64,000 nt of DNA, taken from Rhodococcoides fascians A44A. GTDB taxonomy: Bacteria; Actinomycetota; Actinomycetes; Mycobacteriales; Mycobacteriaceae. How positions within the stretch are numbered: position 1 is the first letter of the stretch; every line of letters starts with the position of its first letter. The DNA is taken from contig NZ_JMEX01000004.1 of the NCBI RefSeq assembly GCF_000760735.1, forward strand, positions 517,408-581,407, read 5' to 3'. The notes beneath the pieces were generated by a model. That model worked only from the letters and a program-made list of their open reading frames with translations, made no database searches and was not told the origin of the DNA. Below, piece after piece: positions 43,960-52,601 of this stretch. The position numbers were made by a program, and so were the translations under genes.

Positions 43960-44844
43960 TCAGCTGCGCCGCGCTCCCATTCCCCGCGCCAGCAGGTCGT
44001 CGACGAATCGGCGGGTCAGTGCGTCCGTGCGCGTTCCGACCATCGCGACGACCGCGCGTTGCAGCGGTGGCCGCATCGGGGTGACGATGCCGGCGAACCG
44101 CGTGGGGAGTGCGGTGGTCGGAACGAGCGCGATTCCGAGGCCCGCGTGGGCGAGTTGTGCTGCTGTGGTGGCGTTCCGGGAATGGGTGACAGCATCGAGC
44201 TCGACGCCGTGGGTTGTCGCGACGGAGTCGAACCACCCGCGTAGACCGTTCGACGGGTGGTAGTGCACGATCGGTCTTCCGGCGAGATCGGTCCACGAGA
44301 TGGCGGGCTCGTCGGCGAGATCGAGCCCCTCCGGAATCACCGCGACGATGTCTTCCGTCCCGATCACGTGGGTGACGCCGGCGAACTGCGTCGAAGCCGG
44401 ACCGACTGCGAGGTCGATGTCGCCGTACGAGAGTGCGTCCGCCATCGCATCCGCGCTGGCGAACTCGGTCAGGTCCAGGCCGATGTGCGGATACTTTCTC
44501 GTCCATTTTCGTAGCGTGGGCGCGAGGACTGGGACAGTCATGCTTTCGGCGCACCCTAGCCGTAACCGGCCTTCGCGTCCCTCCGCCGACGCTCGTCCGA
44601 TCCGGACGATTCGGTCGGCAGCTGAGAGTGCGGCCCGCGCATCGTCGAGCAATGCGCGGCCGGTCGGGGTCGTCCGAACCCCGCGCGGGAGACGCTCCAG
44701 CAGCGGGGTGCCGATTTCCGTTTCCAACGACGCCAACTGATGAGACAGCGCAGGCTGTGAGAGATTCAACTTCGCTGCCCCGGCGGTCACAGAACCGGCG
44801 TCCACCACGGCGACAAAGCATTCGAGGGCTCGCAGAGTCGGCAT
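43960..44844 (-). CDS. LysR-family regulator
   Basis: 294 residues. RALECFVAVVDAGSVTAGAA, LNLSQPALSHQLASLETEIG is the winged helix-turn-helix; the rest is the co-inducer domain (RLGCAESMTVPVLAP, IDLAVGPAST, GLGIALVPTTAL). It lies 36 nt after a three-gene set on the same strand and may regulate it. The 220 nt between it and the TetR gene (43740-43959) hold no feature I can support. Confidence 0.9.
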   Translation of the reverse strand: MPTLRALECFVAVVDAGSVTAGAAKLNLSQPALSHQLASLETEIGTPLLERLPRGVRTTPTGRALLDDARAALSAADRIVRIGRASAEGREGRLRLGCAESMTVPVLAPTLRKWTRKYPHIGLDLTEFASADAMADALSYGDIDLAVGPASTQFAGVTHVIGTEDIVAVIPEGLDLADEPAISWTDLAGRPIVHYHPSNGLRGWFDSVATTHGVELDAVTHSRNATTAAQLAHAGLGIALVPTTALPTRFAGIVTPMRPPLQRAVVAMVGTRTDALTRRFVDDLLARGMGARRS

Positions 44845-44880
44845 CGGTCGAGCGTATTCTACGGCGACAGTCCGACGCCT

Positions 44881-45069
44881 CTAGCTTGAATCCCTCTTCA
44901 GGTTGCGACTTGTCGTCTGAACGAGCATCGTGCTGAAGAAGATGCCGATCAGCGTGAGGATTACGCCGGACCGAATGTCTCCGTCGATGAAGTTCGTGAC
45001 GGCGACGACGTAGGAGATCACGGCCATGACGATGCCTGCGGCCATTCTGATCCTCGGGTCGACGTTCAT
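44881..45069 (-). CDS. Small two-helix membrane protein
   Basis: 62 residues. RMAAGIVMAVISYVVAVTNF and SGVILTLIGIFFSTMLV are two membrane helices separated by an acidic loop DGDI; basic tail. ACAGGAG precedes ATG by 7 nt. Unknown function; same strand and 59 nt after the SnoaL-like lipoprotein. Confidence 0.65.
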   Translation of the reverse strand: MNVDPRIRMAAGIVMAVISYVVAVTNFIDGDIRSGVILTLIGIFFSTMLVQTTSRNLKRDSS

Positions 45070-45128
45070 GTGTGTCAGCTCCTGTCGTAAGTAATGGTGT
45101 GCGATGGTGGCGGCTCGGCTCGGTTCGG

Positions 45129-45701
45129 TCAGCCGACCGCGACGAGTCCGGCTTGCCGGAGGAAGGTGAGGTTGTCTTCGAGGTGCCAGTCCGAGTCGAT
45201 GCGAGCATCACCGACGTGCTGGATGTCGATCGCACCGAATTCGATCGGTTGTCCGGTGCCGGTGCGACCGTCGTACGTGCCGGTGAAATGACCCCGGAAG
45301 ATCAACCGTGCGGTGAAGGTGTCACCAGTGACGTACAGATCGACGAGCTCGCACGTCAAGTCGGGCACCGCAGCGCGGAACGTATCCGACGCCGCGACGG
45401 GTCCCGCTGGGCCTTGCGGGCGTCCTGGCGGCAGCGTGTTGTCGACGAAGCCGGGGTCCACCGCTCGGTCGAGATACCCCTTATCACCGGTATTCCAGAA
45501 CGTGTACAGCGTCTGCGCGATACGGACGACCTCACGGGTCCGGTCCGTAACCGATGCATCACCGACGTTCACCGTACCCGGTGCGACCAGGTCGACCGCA
45601 GAATCCACCAGAGGCCGGTCGGTGGTTGTCGCACGGGCGGAACACGCCACCAGTGGCAGCGTCACGGCCACCAGGGCAGCCATTGCCGTGAGGAGTTTCA
45701 T
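45129..45701 (-). CDS. SnoaL/NTF2-like lipoprotein
   Basis: 190 residues. Signal with lipobox LVAC at about residue 20, then a SnoaL-like fold (LYTFWNTGDKGYLDRAVDPGFVDNTLP, DTFTARLIFRGHFTGTYDG, GAIDIQHVGDARIDSDWHLEDNLTFLRQ). SnoaL-like proteins are cyclases, isomerases or ligand binders; an exported, lipid-anchored one is less usual. Overlaps the SDR stop by 4 nt. Confidence 0.8.
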   Translation of the reverse strand: MKLLTAMAALVAVTLPLVACSARATTTDRPLVDSAVDLVAPGTVNVGDASVTDRTREVVRIAQTLYTFWNTGDKGYLDRAVDPGFVDNTLPPGRPQGPAGPVAASDTFRAAVPDLTCELVDLYVTGDTFTARLIFRGHFTGTYDGRTGTGQPIEFGAIDIQHVGDARIDSDWHLEDNLTFLRQAGLVAVG

Positions 45702-46396
45702 GCCAACCGCCCTCCCCCGTCGACGTGCAGGGTGACGCCGGTGACGAAGGTGTTCGTCAGCAACGACAGTGCAGCGGCCGCGATGTCGGACGGTCGACCG
45801 ACTCTGCGTACGGGGTTGGTGCGCGCCGTATCCGCGAACAGTTTGTCCTTCCCCGGTCCCATAGAGTCCCAGGCCCCCGAGTCCACGATCCCGGGTGACA
45901 GGGCATTGACGCGGACGGGTGCAAGTTCGACTGCGAGCGCCGCGGTCAGGAACGCCACCGCCCCGTTCGTCGTCGCCATTACTGATAGGCCGGACGCAGG
46001 TCTCCACGCAGCGACACCGGAGAAGAACAGGAACGAACCCCCCTCTCGCACCTGCGGCGAAAAGTGCTTCGCCAGCAGAATCGGTCCGATCACTTTGGCG
46101 TCGAATGCGATTCGGACTGCGGTGCCGTCAAGATCGGCGAGGGGTCCGTTCGCATGATCGGCGGCGAGGCTGATGACGTGGTCGACCGAGCCCACCGACG
46201 AGACTGCCTGCGCGATGGAAGACTCGTCCGCGAGATCCATCACCACCGCACTCGCTCCCGGACCCAACGAAGCGACTGCTGCGTCGAGAGACTCACGGTG
46301 CCGGCCGGCGAGGACCACCTCACCGCCGCCGTCGAGAACAGACGACGCAATGGACCGGGCGATCCCCGACGCTCCGCCGATCAGAAGTACTCGCAT
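45698..46396 (-). CDS. SDR-like protein lacking the catalytic Tyr and Lys
   Basis: 232 residues. The fold is an SDR: GGASGIARSI for the nucleotide loop, DLADES, SLAADHA at the NNAG place, S126 in FFSGVA and NALSPGIVDSG. But the YxxxK pair reads MATTN, with M140 and N144. It may be a structural or NAD-sensing protein, or use an unusual mechanism. AAAGGGT is 9 nt before ATG 46396. Confidence 0.8.
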   Translation of the reverse strand: MRVLLIGGASGIARSIASSVLDGGGEVVLAGRHRESLDAAVASLGPGASAVVMDLADESSIAQAVSSVGSVDHVISLAADHANGPLADLDGTAVRIAFDAKVIGPILLAKHFSPQVREGGSFLFFSGVAAWRPASGLSVMATTNGAVAFLTAALAVELAPVRVNALSPGIVDSGAWDSMGPGKDKLFADTARTNPVRRVGRPSDIAAAALSLLTNTFVTGVTLHVDGGGRLA

Positions 46397-46462
46397 TCGA
46401 ATGACCCTTTCGTTGTGTATGTGTGCCATTCGAGTGAAGCAAGAGAGCGACCGTCGAACAAT

Positions 46463-46499
46463 CGATACTTTCTCTGATTGCCATCGATACCTTCGATAC
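46463..46499. repeat. Three CGATAC repeats upstream of the SDR-like operon
   Basis: CGATAC at 46463-46468, 46485-46490 and 46494-46499, the first two within ATCGATAC and 22 bp apart. All lie 67-103 bp upstream of the SDR-like start, a usual place for LysR activator sites. Confidence 0.4.
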
Positions 46500-46534
46500 C
46501 GGCCATCCTCGCCTGATCTACGAATTGATCGAAC

Positions 46535-46897
46535 TCATCGCCGTCGAGTGAAGCGGTAGCCGAAGCAGCGTCGCTCAGTGGTCTGCCGCCGGCCTGAGCT
46601 CGGGTGCGCGGTAGCCGCGGCCTCCTCGTACCCGATCACGGGGAACAGTGCGGTGGTGTCGCAGTTCAAATCGTCTCCGTTGAAACAGGATTCGATGAAG
46701 TTGGTGTACATGTCGCCGAGAATCGTTGCCGAGCAACACTGTCCATCGAATCGCTCTCACCCGACACCGTGGGAACCAAATGTCGACCGTAGTCGCTCAC
46801 CGGCCGGAATCCCGGACGCCACCAGCGCGGCACCGTCGGACCGCATGATGGCATCACGCGGTGTGAACTCGATGCGACTCGTCGGGTTCGTGGTGGG
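46535..46897 (-). pseudogene. Decayed coding frame, interrupted by a stop
   Basis: One minus-strand frame of about 120 codons has strongly GC-rich third positions, with a single in-frame TGA at 46757-46759. The upper part includes RSDGAALVASGIPAG, faintly like M28 peptidases; the lower part includes DMYTNFIESCFNGDDLNC. No intact start or family match is certain. It could be the tail of a gene cut by the island junction. Confidence 0.35.
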
Positions 46898-47391
46898 TCA
46901 TGCACAAGCACGTGCGGAAACGCTTCGAGAAACTGTTCAGAGAGATGAAGGAGCCCGACATGAGGCTGGGCGACGGAGGTCCCGATGGGCTAGGGACCTG
47001 TTCGAACTTGGCGCGTGGGTACGAATCTCGACCACGACATCCGCCAGCGTAACCGTCGTCAGATATCGACGACGACGGGGTCGGTGGCACGTATAGCGGC
47101 GCGCATGCGGAAGCCCGCCCCGCAGCCCCCACTCTCGTGACGGTCCGGAGGTCGATCTCCGACTGCTTCCCATCTTGCGCAAAATGACAAAACTCCGCCC
47201 AGAGCGCTTCTCGAATTCCTGACCCTGACTCAACTGAGCGTGAGGCTCGAACGGACCGCGGCGAGCTCTCACTGTTAGCCCGGCCTGGACCAGATGTGAC
47301 CAGCAGCTGCTGCAACTGATGAGCTGGGCTGTAATCTCCAGAAACCAAAACACCCCGCCCCCAGCTTCACGCTGGTGACGGCGAGTTTCTG
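46898..47391. other. Intergenic stretch without a supported gene
   Basis: About 490 nt with mixed codon signal on both strands. The only clear structures are near its end: CCAGC-TTCAC-GCTGG (47361-47375) within a larger pair CCAGAAAC (47338-47345)/GTTTCTGG (47385-47392), which abuts the tRNA fragment and may be the natural terminator downstream of a tRNA 3' end. Confidence 0.4.
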
Positions 47392-47427
47392 GGTGCGCCG
47401 TCAGGAACTCGAACCCCGGACCCGCTG
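47392..47427 (-). repeat. 3' fragment of a tRNA-Lys gene, probable attachment site
   Basis: On the minus strand the 36 nt end with CTGACGGCGCACC and contain GGTCCGGGGTTCGAGT, the T-arm and acceptor 3' half of actinobacterial tRNA-Lys (matched from memory, one T/C difference). The D-arm, anticodon and 5' acceptor are absent upstream of it, so it is not a tRNA gene. Such fragments are left by integrases that recombine at tRNA 3' ends. Confidence 0.6.
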
Positions 47428-47764
47428 CAGAAGCGATAACAATTAAAATGTATCCATTGAGGTTCATCACAGTGCGGCTGACCAGCGAGTCCGGCGAGTC
47501 GAGTGACCACCGACGTACGGATGAATCCACCCGAATACGACCCAAAGTGATGAGTAAAAGATGAGCACATCCGCCCGCCTCCCGGTCCAACCGCGTCCCG
47601 CACGGTCCCCCATCGTCTAAACGGACCGCCATGGCCACTCGACTCCACCACGTTTCAAAATGATGAGTTCGAACCCGTTCTGAAACACCGGCCGTCGGAC
47701 GTGCCAGCCCAATCCGCCTGGATCAACATCGCCCACTGTGCGATGAGGCAGACTACCGAAAGCA
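47428..47764. other. Intergenic stretch beside the attachment-site fragment
   Basis: About 340 nt, lower GC in places (an AT-rich block near 47440-47460). No supported gene, and no integrase or transposase frame. Confidence 0.4.
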
Positions 47765-47805
47765 AAGAACCCGGGTCAGCTGCATGAGCTGAATACCGGG
47801 TTCTT
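47765..47805. terminator. Long two-step hairpin
   Basis: AAGAACCCGG (47765-47774) pairs with CCGGGTTCTT (47796-47805), and CAGCT (47777-47781) with AGCTG (47787-47791) inside it. Fifteen base pairs in all, symmetrical enough to act on either strand. It insulates the Abi-like gene from upstream sequence. Confidence 0.6.
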
Positions 47806-47928
47806 CGAACTTCTTCAACCGGGTCACGTCTTACGACGTAGCACCGCCTGTGCACGGTAATCATAGCTTCATCTGATAGGAGTGCCAACCGTGACAACAC
47901 AAGCGCCCGGCCCTGGGTCGAAGAGTGG

Positions 47929-48534
47929 TTGAGTCCCGAACGCTTCGGAACCTACCTGCGACTCGCCGGCGGCAGCAGGATCCGGGCGCTCGCACTGCAC
48001 GAGAAGAACACCTGCGTTAACGCGGCTCTCCTCCACGACTTCGCGCACCTCGAAGTGGGCCTACGAAACATGTACAACCGCGCACTACTCGGCGCTCACA
48101 CCCGCGGTGACAACCACTGGACCGACACGCAATCCGCCGCTATGCTGTTTCCGCACGCCACCCGAACACATGCCGATCTCGAGAGAGCCCGCAGAGCCGC
48201 TGGCGGGCCCAGCGCACCACCCGGGAAAATGATGGCAGAGCCGACATTCGGATATTTGGTACTGATGACCAGCTCACGAAACTCACCACTCATTTGGCAG
48301 CCGCACCTACAGCACGTGTTCCCTAACGGCTCCAACCGGCAACAGGTCCACTCCGGGCTCGACGATACTCGCAAACTCCGCAAACCCGTAGCCCACCACG
48401 AACCAGTCAATCGAAGCGAGCTCAACGGTTCGCTAAGACGAATGCGGCGCTTCACCAACTACATAACGCCCGAACTGACCTCATACCTCACATCGACAAA
48501 CCAGGTGCAGAGCCTCCTAGCGGCACGACCCTAA
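47929..48534 (+). CDS. Abi-like protein with HEPN-type motif, 5' end apparently frameshifted
   Basis: 201 residues from TTG 47929. ALALHEKNTCVNAALLHDFAHLEVGLRN near the start, EPTFGYLVLMTSS, and DDTRKLRKPVAHHEPVN near the end are Abi-family blocks; RKPVAH keeps the Rx4H motif of HEPN nucleases. The frame codes RPWVEEWLSPERF, typical family N-terminus, before the TTG but has no start there. AGGAG and GTG 47891 lie in another frame that stops at 47930-47932. So a 1-nt indel near 47895-47920, or coupled restart, is likely. A phage-exclusion or toxin role is inferred. Confidence 0.7.
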   Translation: MSPERFGTYLRLAGGSRIRALALHEKNTCVNAALLHDFAHLEVGLRNMYNRALLGAHTRGDNHWTDTQSAAMLFPHATRTHADLERARRAAGGPSAPPGKMMAEPTFGYLVLMTSSRNSPLIWQPHLQHVFPNGSNRQQVHSGLDDTRKLRKPVAHHEPVNRSELNGSLRRMRRFTNYITPELTSYLTSTNQVQSLLAARP

Positions 48535-48750
48535 CACCCCGCCAGACGTCATCCCAGAGCGTTGCACCGGCCATGCACCCGACGCCCAGCTCAGCGTGAC
48601 TTGTCCATAAGTACAAGGTGGACGGCAGACTGCGTTCAACAGGCGAACAACAACCTCACGCGTTGCCCGCCACCTGACGGCGCTTGTGTCGAAAATGAGC
48701 CTGAAGCGCCGTACTCTCCCCAGACCGATCGGGGACTGTCTAGATCTATA

Positions 48751-48775
48751 AGCCGCCGATGATGCGTCGGCGGCT
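48751..48775 (-). terminator. Hairpin at the end of the meta-cleavage operon
   Basis: AGCCGCCGA (48751-48759) and TCGGCGGCT (48767-48775), perfect 9-bp stem and 7-nt loop, 47 nt beyond the aldolase stop. The other 280 nt between the Abi-like gene and the aldolase hold nothing else I can support. Confidence 0.55.
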
Positions 48776-48822
48776 GTCGCACGGATTTCGCGCCGCCGAA
48801 AGCCACGACAACTGGAGTAGAG

Positions 48823-49875
48823 CTATTTTTTCGGGGCCTGTGATGCCAGATCGAGTGCGATGTCGGTGATCAGATCCTCCTGGCCTCCCACGAGTCCGCG
48901 TTCACCGACTGCGAGAAGAACTGTGCGGGTGTCAAGCCCGTACTGTTTCGCTGCTGTCTCGGCATGACGGAGGAAGCTCGAATACACACCTGCGTAGCCC
49001 AGGGTGAGGGTTTCGCGGTCGACCTGTACCGGTCGATCCTGTAGTGGCCGAACTACGTCATCGGCGGCATCCTGCAGCCCGAATAGGTCGCAGTTGTGCT
49101 TCCAGCCGTGCAGGTCTGCGACGGCGACGAACGGTTCGATCGGGCAGTTGCCCGCGCCGGCGCCGTGTCCGGCGAGTGACGCGTCGACGCGTGTGACGCC
49201 TTCTTCCACTGCGACTATGGAGTTGGCGACCGACAGCGACAGATTCTGGTGAGCGTGGATACCGATCTGGGTTTCGGGCTCGAGAATGTCTCGGTAGGCT
49301 CGGACGCGGTCGCGTACCCCGTTCATCGTCAGCCGGCCGCCGGAGTCCGTGACGTACACGCAGTGTGCGCCATACGATTCCATCAGCTTCGCCTGTGTTG
49401 CCAGCTGCGCGGGTTCGGCGAGATGCGACATCATCAGAAAGCCGGAGACATCCATGCCGAGTTCACGGGCTTTGTCGATGTGTTGGGCGGCAACGTCGGC
49501 TTCGGTGCAGTGCGTGGCCACACGCACCGAGGTCACGCCCAGTTTGAAGGCGTGTTCGAGTTCGGTGACGGTGCCGACGCCTGGCAGTAGCAAGGTGGTG
49601 AGTTTGGCGCGGTGCACGACCTCGGCGGCGGCTTCGATCCATTCCCAGTCAGTGTTGCTGCCGGGTCCGTAGGTGAGGCTGTGGCCGGCCAGCCCGTCGC
49701 CGTGGGTGACTTCGATGGCGTCGACGCCGGCGCTGTCGAGGGCGCTGGCGACACTGGCGACGTTCTCGGGGCTGATGCGGTGGCGCATGGCGTGCATGCC
49801 GTCGCGCAGGGTGACGTCCTGGATGTAGAGCGCGGCACCGTCGGCGACGTTGGCACGCGTGGTCTGCTCGGTCAT
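48823..49875 (-). CDS. 4-hydroxy-2-oxovalerate aldolase
   Basis: 350 residues. [20 protein letters not shown], the DmpG/BphI-type N-terminus with RD catalytic pair, [21 protein letters not shown] and [15 protein letters not shown] with the metal-binding HxH. It splits 4-hydroxy-2-oxoacids into pyruvate and an aldehyde, channelled to the acetaldehyde dehydrogenase encoded before it (4-nt overlap). TGGAGG precedes ATG 49875. Confidence 0.93.
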   Translation of the reverse strand: MTEQTTRANVADGAALYIQDVTLRDGMHAMRHRISPENVASVASALDSAGVDAIEVTHGDGLAGHSLTYGPGSNTDWEWIEAAAEVVHRAKLTTLLLPGVGTVTELEHAFKLGVTSVRVATHCTEADVAAQHIDKARELGMDVSGFLMMSHLAEPAQLATQAKLMESYGAHCVYVTDSGGRLTMNGVRDRVRAYRDILEPETQIGIHAHQNLSLSVANSIVAVEEGVTRVDASLAGHGAGAGNCPIEPFVAVADLHGWKHNCDLFGLQDAADDVVRPLQDRPVQVDRETLTLGYAGVYSSFLRHAETAAKQYGLDTRTVLLAVGERGLVGGQEDLITDIALDLASQAPKK

Positions 49876-50819
49876 CGTGCTGCCTCCAATGTGGTGTTCT
49901 CTGCGATCTTTTCGGCGACCTGCAGCGCTGCGGAGGTCATGATGTCGAGGTTTCCTGCGTACGCCGGCAGGTAGTGCGCGGCGCCTTCGACTTCGAGGAA
50001 TACAGATACCTTCCACAGGCCAGGTCCTTTGTCGACACCGCCGGTCAAGGTGGCGACCGATTCTGCGTCGTCGAGTTGAGTGAACTGGATGTCCTGTTTA
50101 AGTCGGTAGCCCGGCACGTACGCCGATACCTTGGCGACCATATCGAGGATCGACTGCCGGATTCTCTCCTGGTCCGGGTCGGTCACCAACGCCAGGACGG
50201 TGTCGCGCATGATCAGCGGCGGTTCGGCCGGATTGAGGACGATGATGGCCTTACCGTGGGCCGCGCCTCCGACCTTCTCGATCGCTTCGGAGGTGGTTTC
50301 GGTGAATTCGTCGATGTTCGCGCGGGTTCCGGGGCCGGCCGACTTCGAAGCGATCGAGGCGACGATCTCTGCGTAGTGCACCGGAGTGACCTGGGAGATA
50401 GCTGCGACGATGGGGATGGTGGCCTGCCCGCCGCAGGTCACCATGTTTACGTCGGGTGCGCCGAGGTGCTCGTCGAGGTTGACCGCTGGGACCACGTACG
50501 GCCCGATGGCAGCCGGGGTGAGGTCGATCAGGCGTTTGCCGTGCGGGCGTAGAGCTTCTTCGTTGATCAGGTGCGCTTTGGCGGAGGTCGAGTCGAAGAT
50601 GATGTCGATATCTGCGAAGTCCGGATGATCGATCAGTCCGTGCACTCCGGAGTCGACGGTACTGATCCCGAGGCGCCGTGCGCGGGCGAGCCCGTCAGAG
50701 GCCGGGTCGATGCCGACGAGCACGGCGATTTCGACGTTCTTGGCGACGCGTTTAAGTTTGATGACGAGGTCGGTGCCGATGTTGCCCGACCCGATCACCG
50801 CTGCTTTGGTTTTCTTCAT
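49872..50819 (-). CDS. Acetaldehyde dehydrogenase (acylating)
   Basis: 315 residues. [17 protein letters not shown] (NAD loop), [27 protein letters not shown] with the catalytic Cys, and [16 protein letters not shown] fit the DmpF/BphJ/MhpF enzymes that turn acetaldehyde into acetyl-CoA in complex with the aldolase. Coupled to it by ATGA. Confidence 0.95.
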   Translation of the reverse strand: MKKTKAAVIGSGNIGTDLVIKLKRVAKNVEIAVLVGIDPASDGLARARRLGISTVDSGVHGLIDHPDFADIDIIFDSTSAKAHLINEEALRPHGKRLIDLTPAAIGPYVVPAVNLDEHLGAPDVNMVTCGGQATIPIVAAISQVTPVHYAEIVASIASKSAGPGTRANIDEFTETTSEAIEKVGGAAHGKAIIVLNPAEPPLIMRDTVLALVTDPDQERIRQSILDMVAKVSAYVPGYRLKQDIQFTQLDDAESVATLTGGVDKGPGLWKVSVFLEVEGAAHYLPAYAGNLDIMTSAALQVAEKIAENTTLEAAR

Positions 50820-50835
50820 GAGTCGACTTTCTGGG

Positions 50836-51630
50836 TTAAGAAGTGAATGTGGCTGTGACCGAGCCGAGGTCGGAGAAGTGGGCGGTGTATGTCGCACCTG
50901 CCTCTGCGGGGACCATGGGGCCGAGGGCGCCGGTGAGGATGATTTCACCGGCACGTAGAGGCGACCCGTATGACAGGCTCGTGTTCGCCAGCCACGCAAA
51001 GGCGTTCCATGGGCTGCCGAGGCAGTCTCCACCGGATCCGGCGGAGACCTGCTGTCCGTTGCAGGTCATCGTCATGACAATCGATGCGAGGTCGGGCGCC
51101 GTAATCCGTGGTGTCGCATCGCCCAGGACATAGCAGCCGCTTGAGGCGTTGTCTGCCACGGTGTCGACGAAAGTGATGTTCCAGTTCTGGATTCGACTGT
51201 CGACAATTTCGAATGCTGCAAAGACGGAATCGACCACATCCGGAGCGGTGTCTCCGGTGATCGGTGCAACGACGTCGCGGGCGAGCAGGAAGGCGACCTC
51301 GGCTTCGATGCGGGGCTGCAGCAGCGATGAGGTGTCGACGTTCTTGCCCGTGCAGTCCATGTCGTCGAGGAGGACTCCGAAATCGGGCTGATCGACGCCC
51401 AGCTGTTTCTGGACCGCAGGCGAAGTCAACCCGATCTTCCGTCCGGAGACAGTCCTGCCCTCGGCCAGCCGCCGGGTGATGTTGCGTTGCTGTATGTCGT
51501 AGGCGGTTCGGACGTCGCCGACTCCGATGAGGTCGCGGACGGGCGCGCAGGGGCTCTTGTTTACGCTCGCGTCACGGAGACGGGTGGCCGCCGTCTCTGC
51601 AGCGCTGCGGGGTGGCGGGGTGCTGTTCAT
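50836..51630 (-). CDS. 2-keto-4-pentenoate hydratase
   Basis: 264 residues. [36 protein letters not shown] with the acidic metal ligands and [14 protein letters not shown] are MhpD/BphH features. It adds water to 2-oxopent-4-enoate. AGGATCGGAA precedes ATG. Overlaps the dioxygenase by 4 nt. Confidence 0.93.
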   Translation of the reverse strand: MNSTPPPRSAAETAATRLRDASVNKSPCAPVRDLIGVGDVRTAYDIQQRNITRRLAEGRTVSGRKIGLTSPAVQKQLGVDQPDFGVLLDDMDCTGKNVDTSSLLQPRIEAEVAFLLARDVVAPITGDTAPDVVDSVFAAFEIVDSRIQNWNITFVDTVADNASSGCYVLGDATPRITAPDLASIVMTMTCNGQQVSAGSGGDCLGSPWNAFAWLANTSLSYGSPLRAGEIILTGALGPMVPAEAGATYTAHFSDLGSVTATFTS

Positions 51631-52601
51631 CGGTTCCGATCCTGTCCCGGTGTTCTCTTCTGGTCGCGCGGGCGGGCCGCGATCGCGCCGAAACCGGCAA
51701 TGTATTCGCGGATCGGCCGGTAGTACTGGACGTCGGTGTCATAGTTACCGAAGGTGGACAAAGCGGCGAATGCCGCTAGCCAGGTGCGTGTTTCGTGTGA
51801 GCTGTGTCCTGCATCCCGGGTCATCTGTTCCCAGTCGTATTCGGCAAGCGCGGATAGATCACCGGTTCGGCAGTGGTCCATGAAGGCGCGATCCCAGGTT
51901 GGGTTCAAGTCCTGAATCGTGGCGGTGCCCTCCGCGAATGCCTGCGCAGTCGCCATGACGTTCTTCTCGCGAGTAGCTCTGGCTTTCGGTGTTGGCTGGC
52001 GACCATTCAACAGTCCCGCACGAGCGGTGGGCGTCGCAGTGTGCCAACGCGGAACGGGTGGATCGTGGGAGAGCCCACCGGATGCGACGAGGAGCACCCG
52101 TTCTCTTCTTCCCTGGATGAACTGTCCGATGGACTCACCGAGTGTTTTAACTCGCCGCATCGGCGTGAAAGGTTCCGCCACGCCGTTGATGAACACGGGT
52201 ATTACCGGGTGCTTGTCGATCGAACCGAAGAGCAGTTCAAGCGGTTGTACCGCGCCGTGGTCGACCTTCATCGCTTTGGACATCGTGAGATCGACGCCGT
52301 CTGCAAGAACGTGGTTGGTCAGATCCATCGCGAACGACTCGGGAACGTTGAGCGGTCCGCTTGGGCTGCCGAAGTCTCCGATCGATTCGGCAGCTGTGCC
52401 TACGCAGAACGGCGGCATTATGTCGTAGAAGAACCCGTTGTAATGATCGGGCGTGAACAAGATCGTGACGTCGGGTTCGAAGTCGGCGACGAAGTCTCGA
52501 AGCAACCCGAACACGGTGTCGAGTTGCGACTCCACGTCCCGCTCGACGGTCACCTTGCCGAGCAGTGGGGTGTGGGACATAGCGACCAGGCTGGTGGGCA
52601 T
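51627..52601 (-). CDS. mhpB: 3-carboxyethylcatechol 2,3-dioxygenase (MhpB-like, type III extradiol)
   Basis: 324 residues of the LigB superfamily. LVAMSHTPLLG, FTPDHYNGFFYDIMPPFC, KVDHGAVQPL and LLVASGGLSHDPPVPRW give the His ligands and acid/base His. It cleaves 2,3-dihydroxyphenylpropionate or dihydroxycinnamate at the meta position. The start shares one base with the MhpC-like stop (TAATG). The long Asn/Gln-free ending [12 protein letters not shown] is a basic tail. Confidence 0.93.
   Translation of the reverse strand: MPTSLVAMSHTPLLGKVTVERDVESQLDTVFGLLRDFVADFEPDVTILFTPDHYNGFFYDIMPPFCVGTAAESIGDFGSPSGPLNVPESFAMDLTNHVLADGVDLTMSKAMKVDHGAVQPLELLFGSIDKHPVIPVFINGVAEPFTPMRRVKTLGESIGQFIQGRRERVLLVASGGLSHDPPVPRWHTATPTARAGLLNGRQPTPKARATREKNVMATAQAFAEGTATIQDLNPTWDRAFMDHCRTGDLSALAEYDWEQMTRDAGHSSHETRTWLAAFAALSTFGNYDTDVQYYRPIREYIAGFGAIAARPRDQKRTPGQDRNR

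Noticed and set aside
43307-45235. 642-codon open frame on the minus strand
   Set aside because: It runs over the TetR and LysR genes out of frame, is Arg/Pro-rich and has no domain; an antisense or frame shadow of GC-rich genes.
47392-47470. Complete tRNA gene
   Set aside because: Only the T-arm and 3' acceptor half are present; the sequence upstream has no anticodon or D-arm and no complementary 5' acceptor strand.
46937-47638. 233-codon minus-strand frame across the tRNA fragment
   Set aside because: Crosses the tRNA-Lys 3' segment, shows no domain and lacks codon bias; probably noncoding.
48562-48762. 66-codon plus-strand frame
   Set aside because: Poor codon bias, no ribosome site, and it runs into the terminator hairpin.
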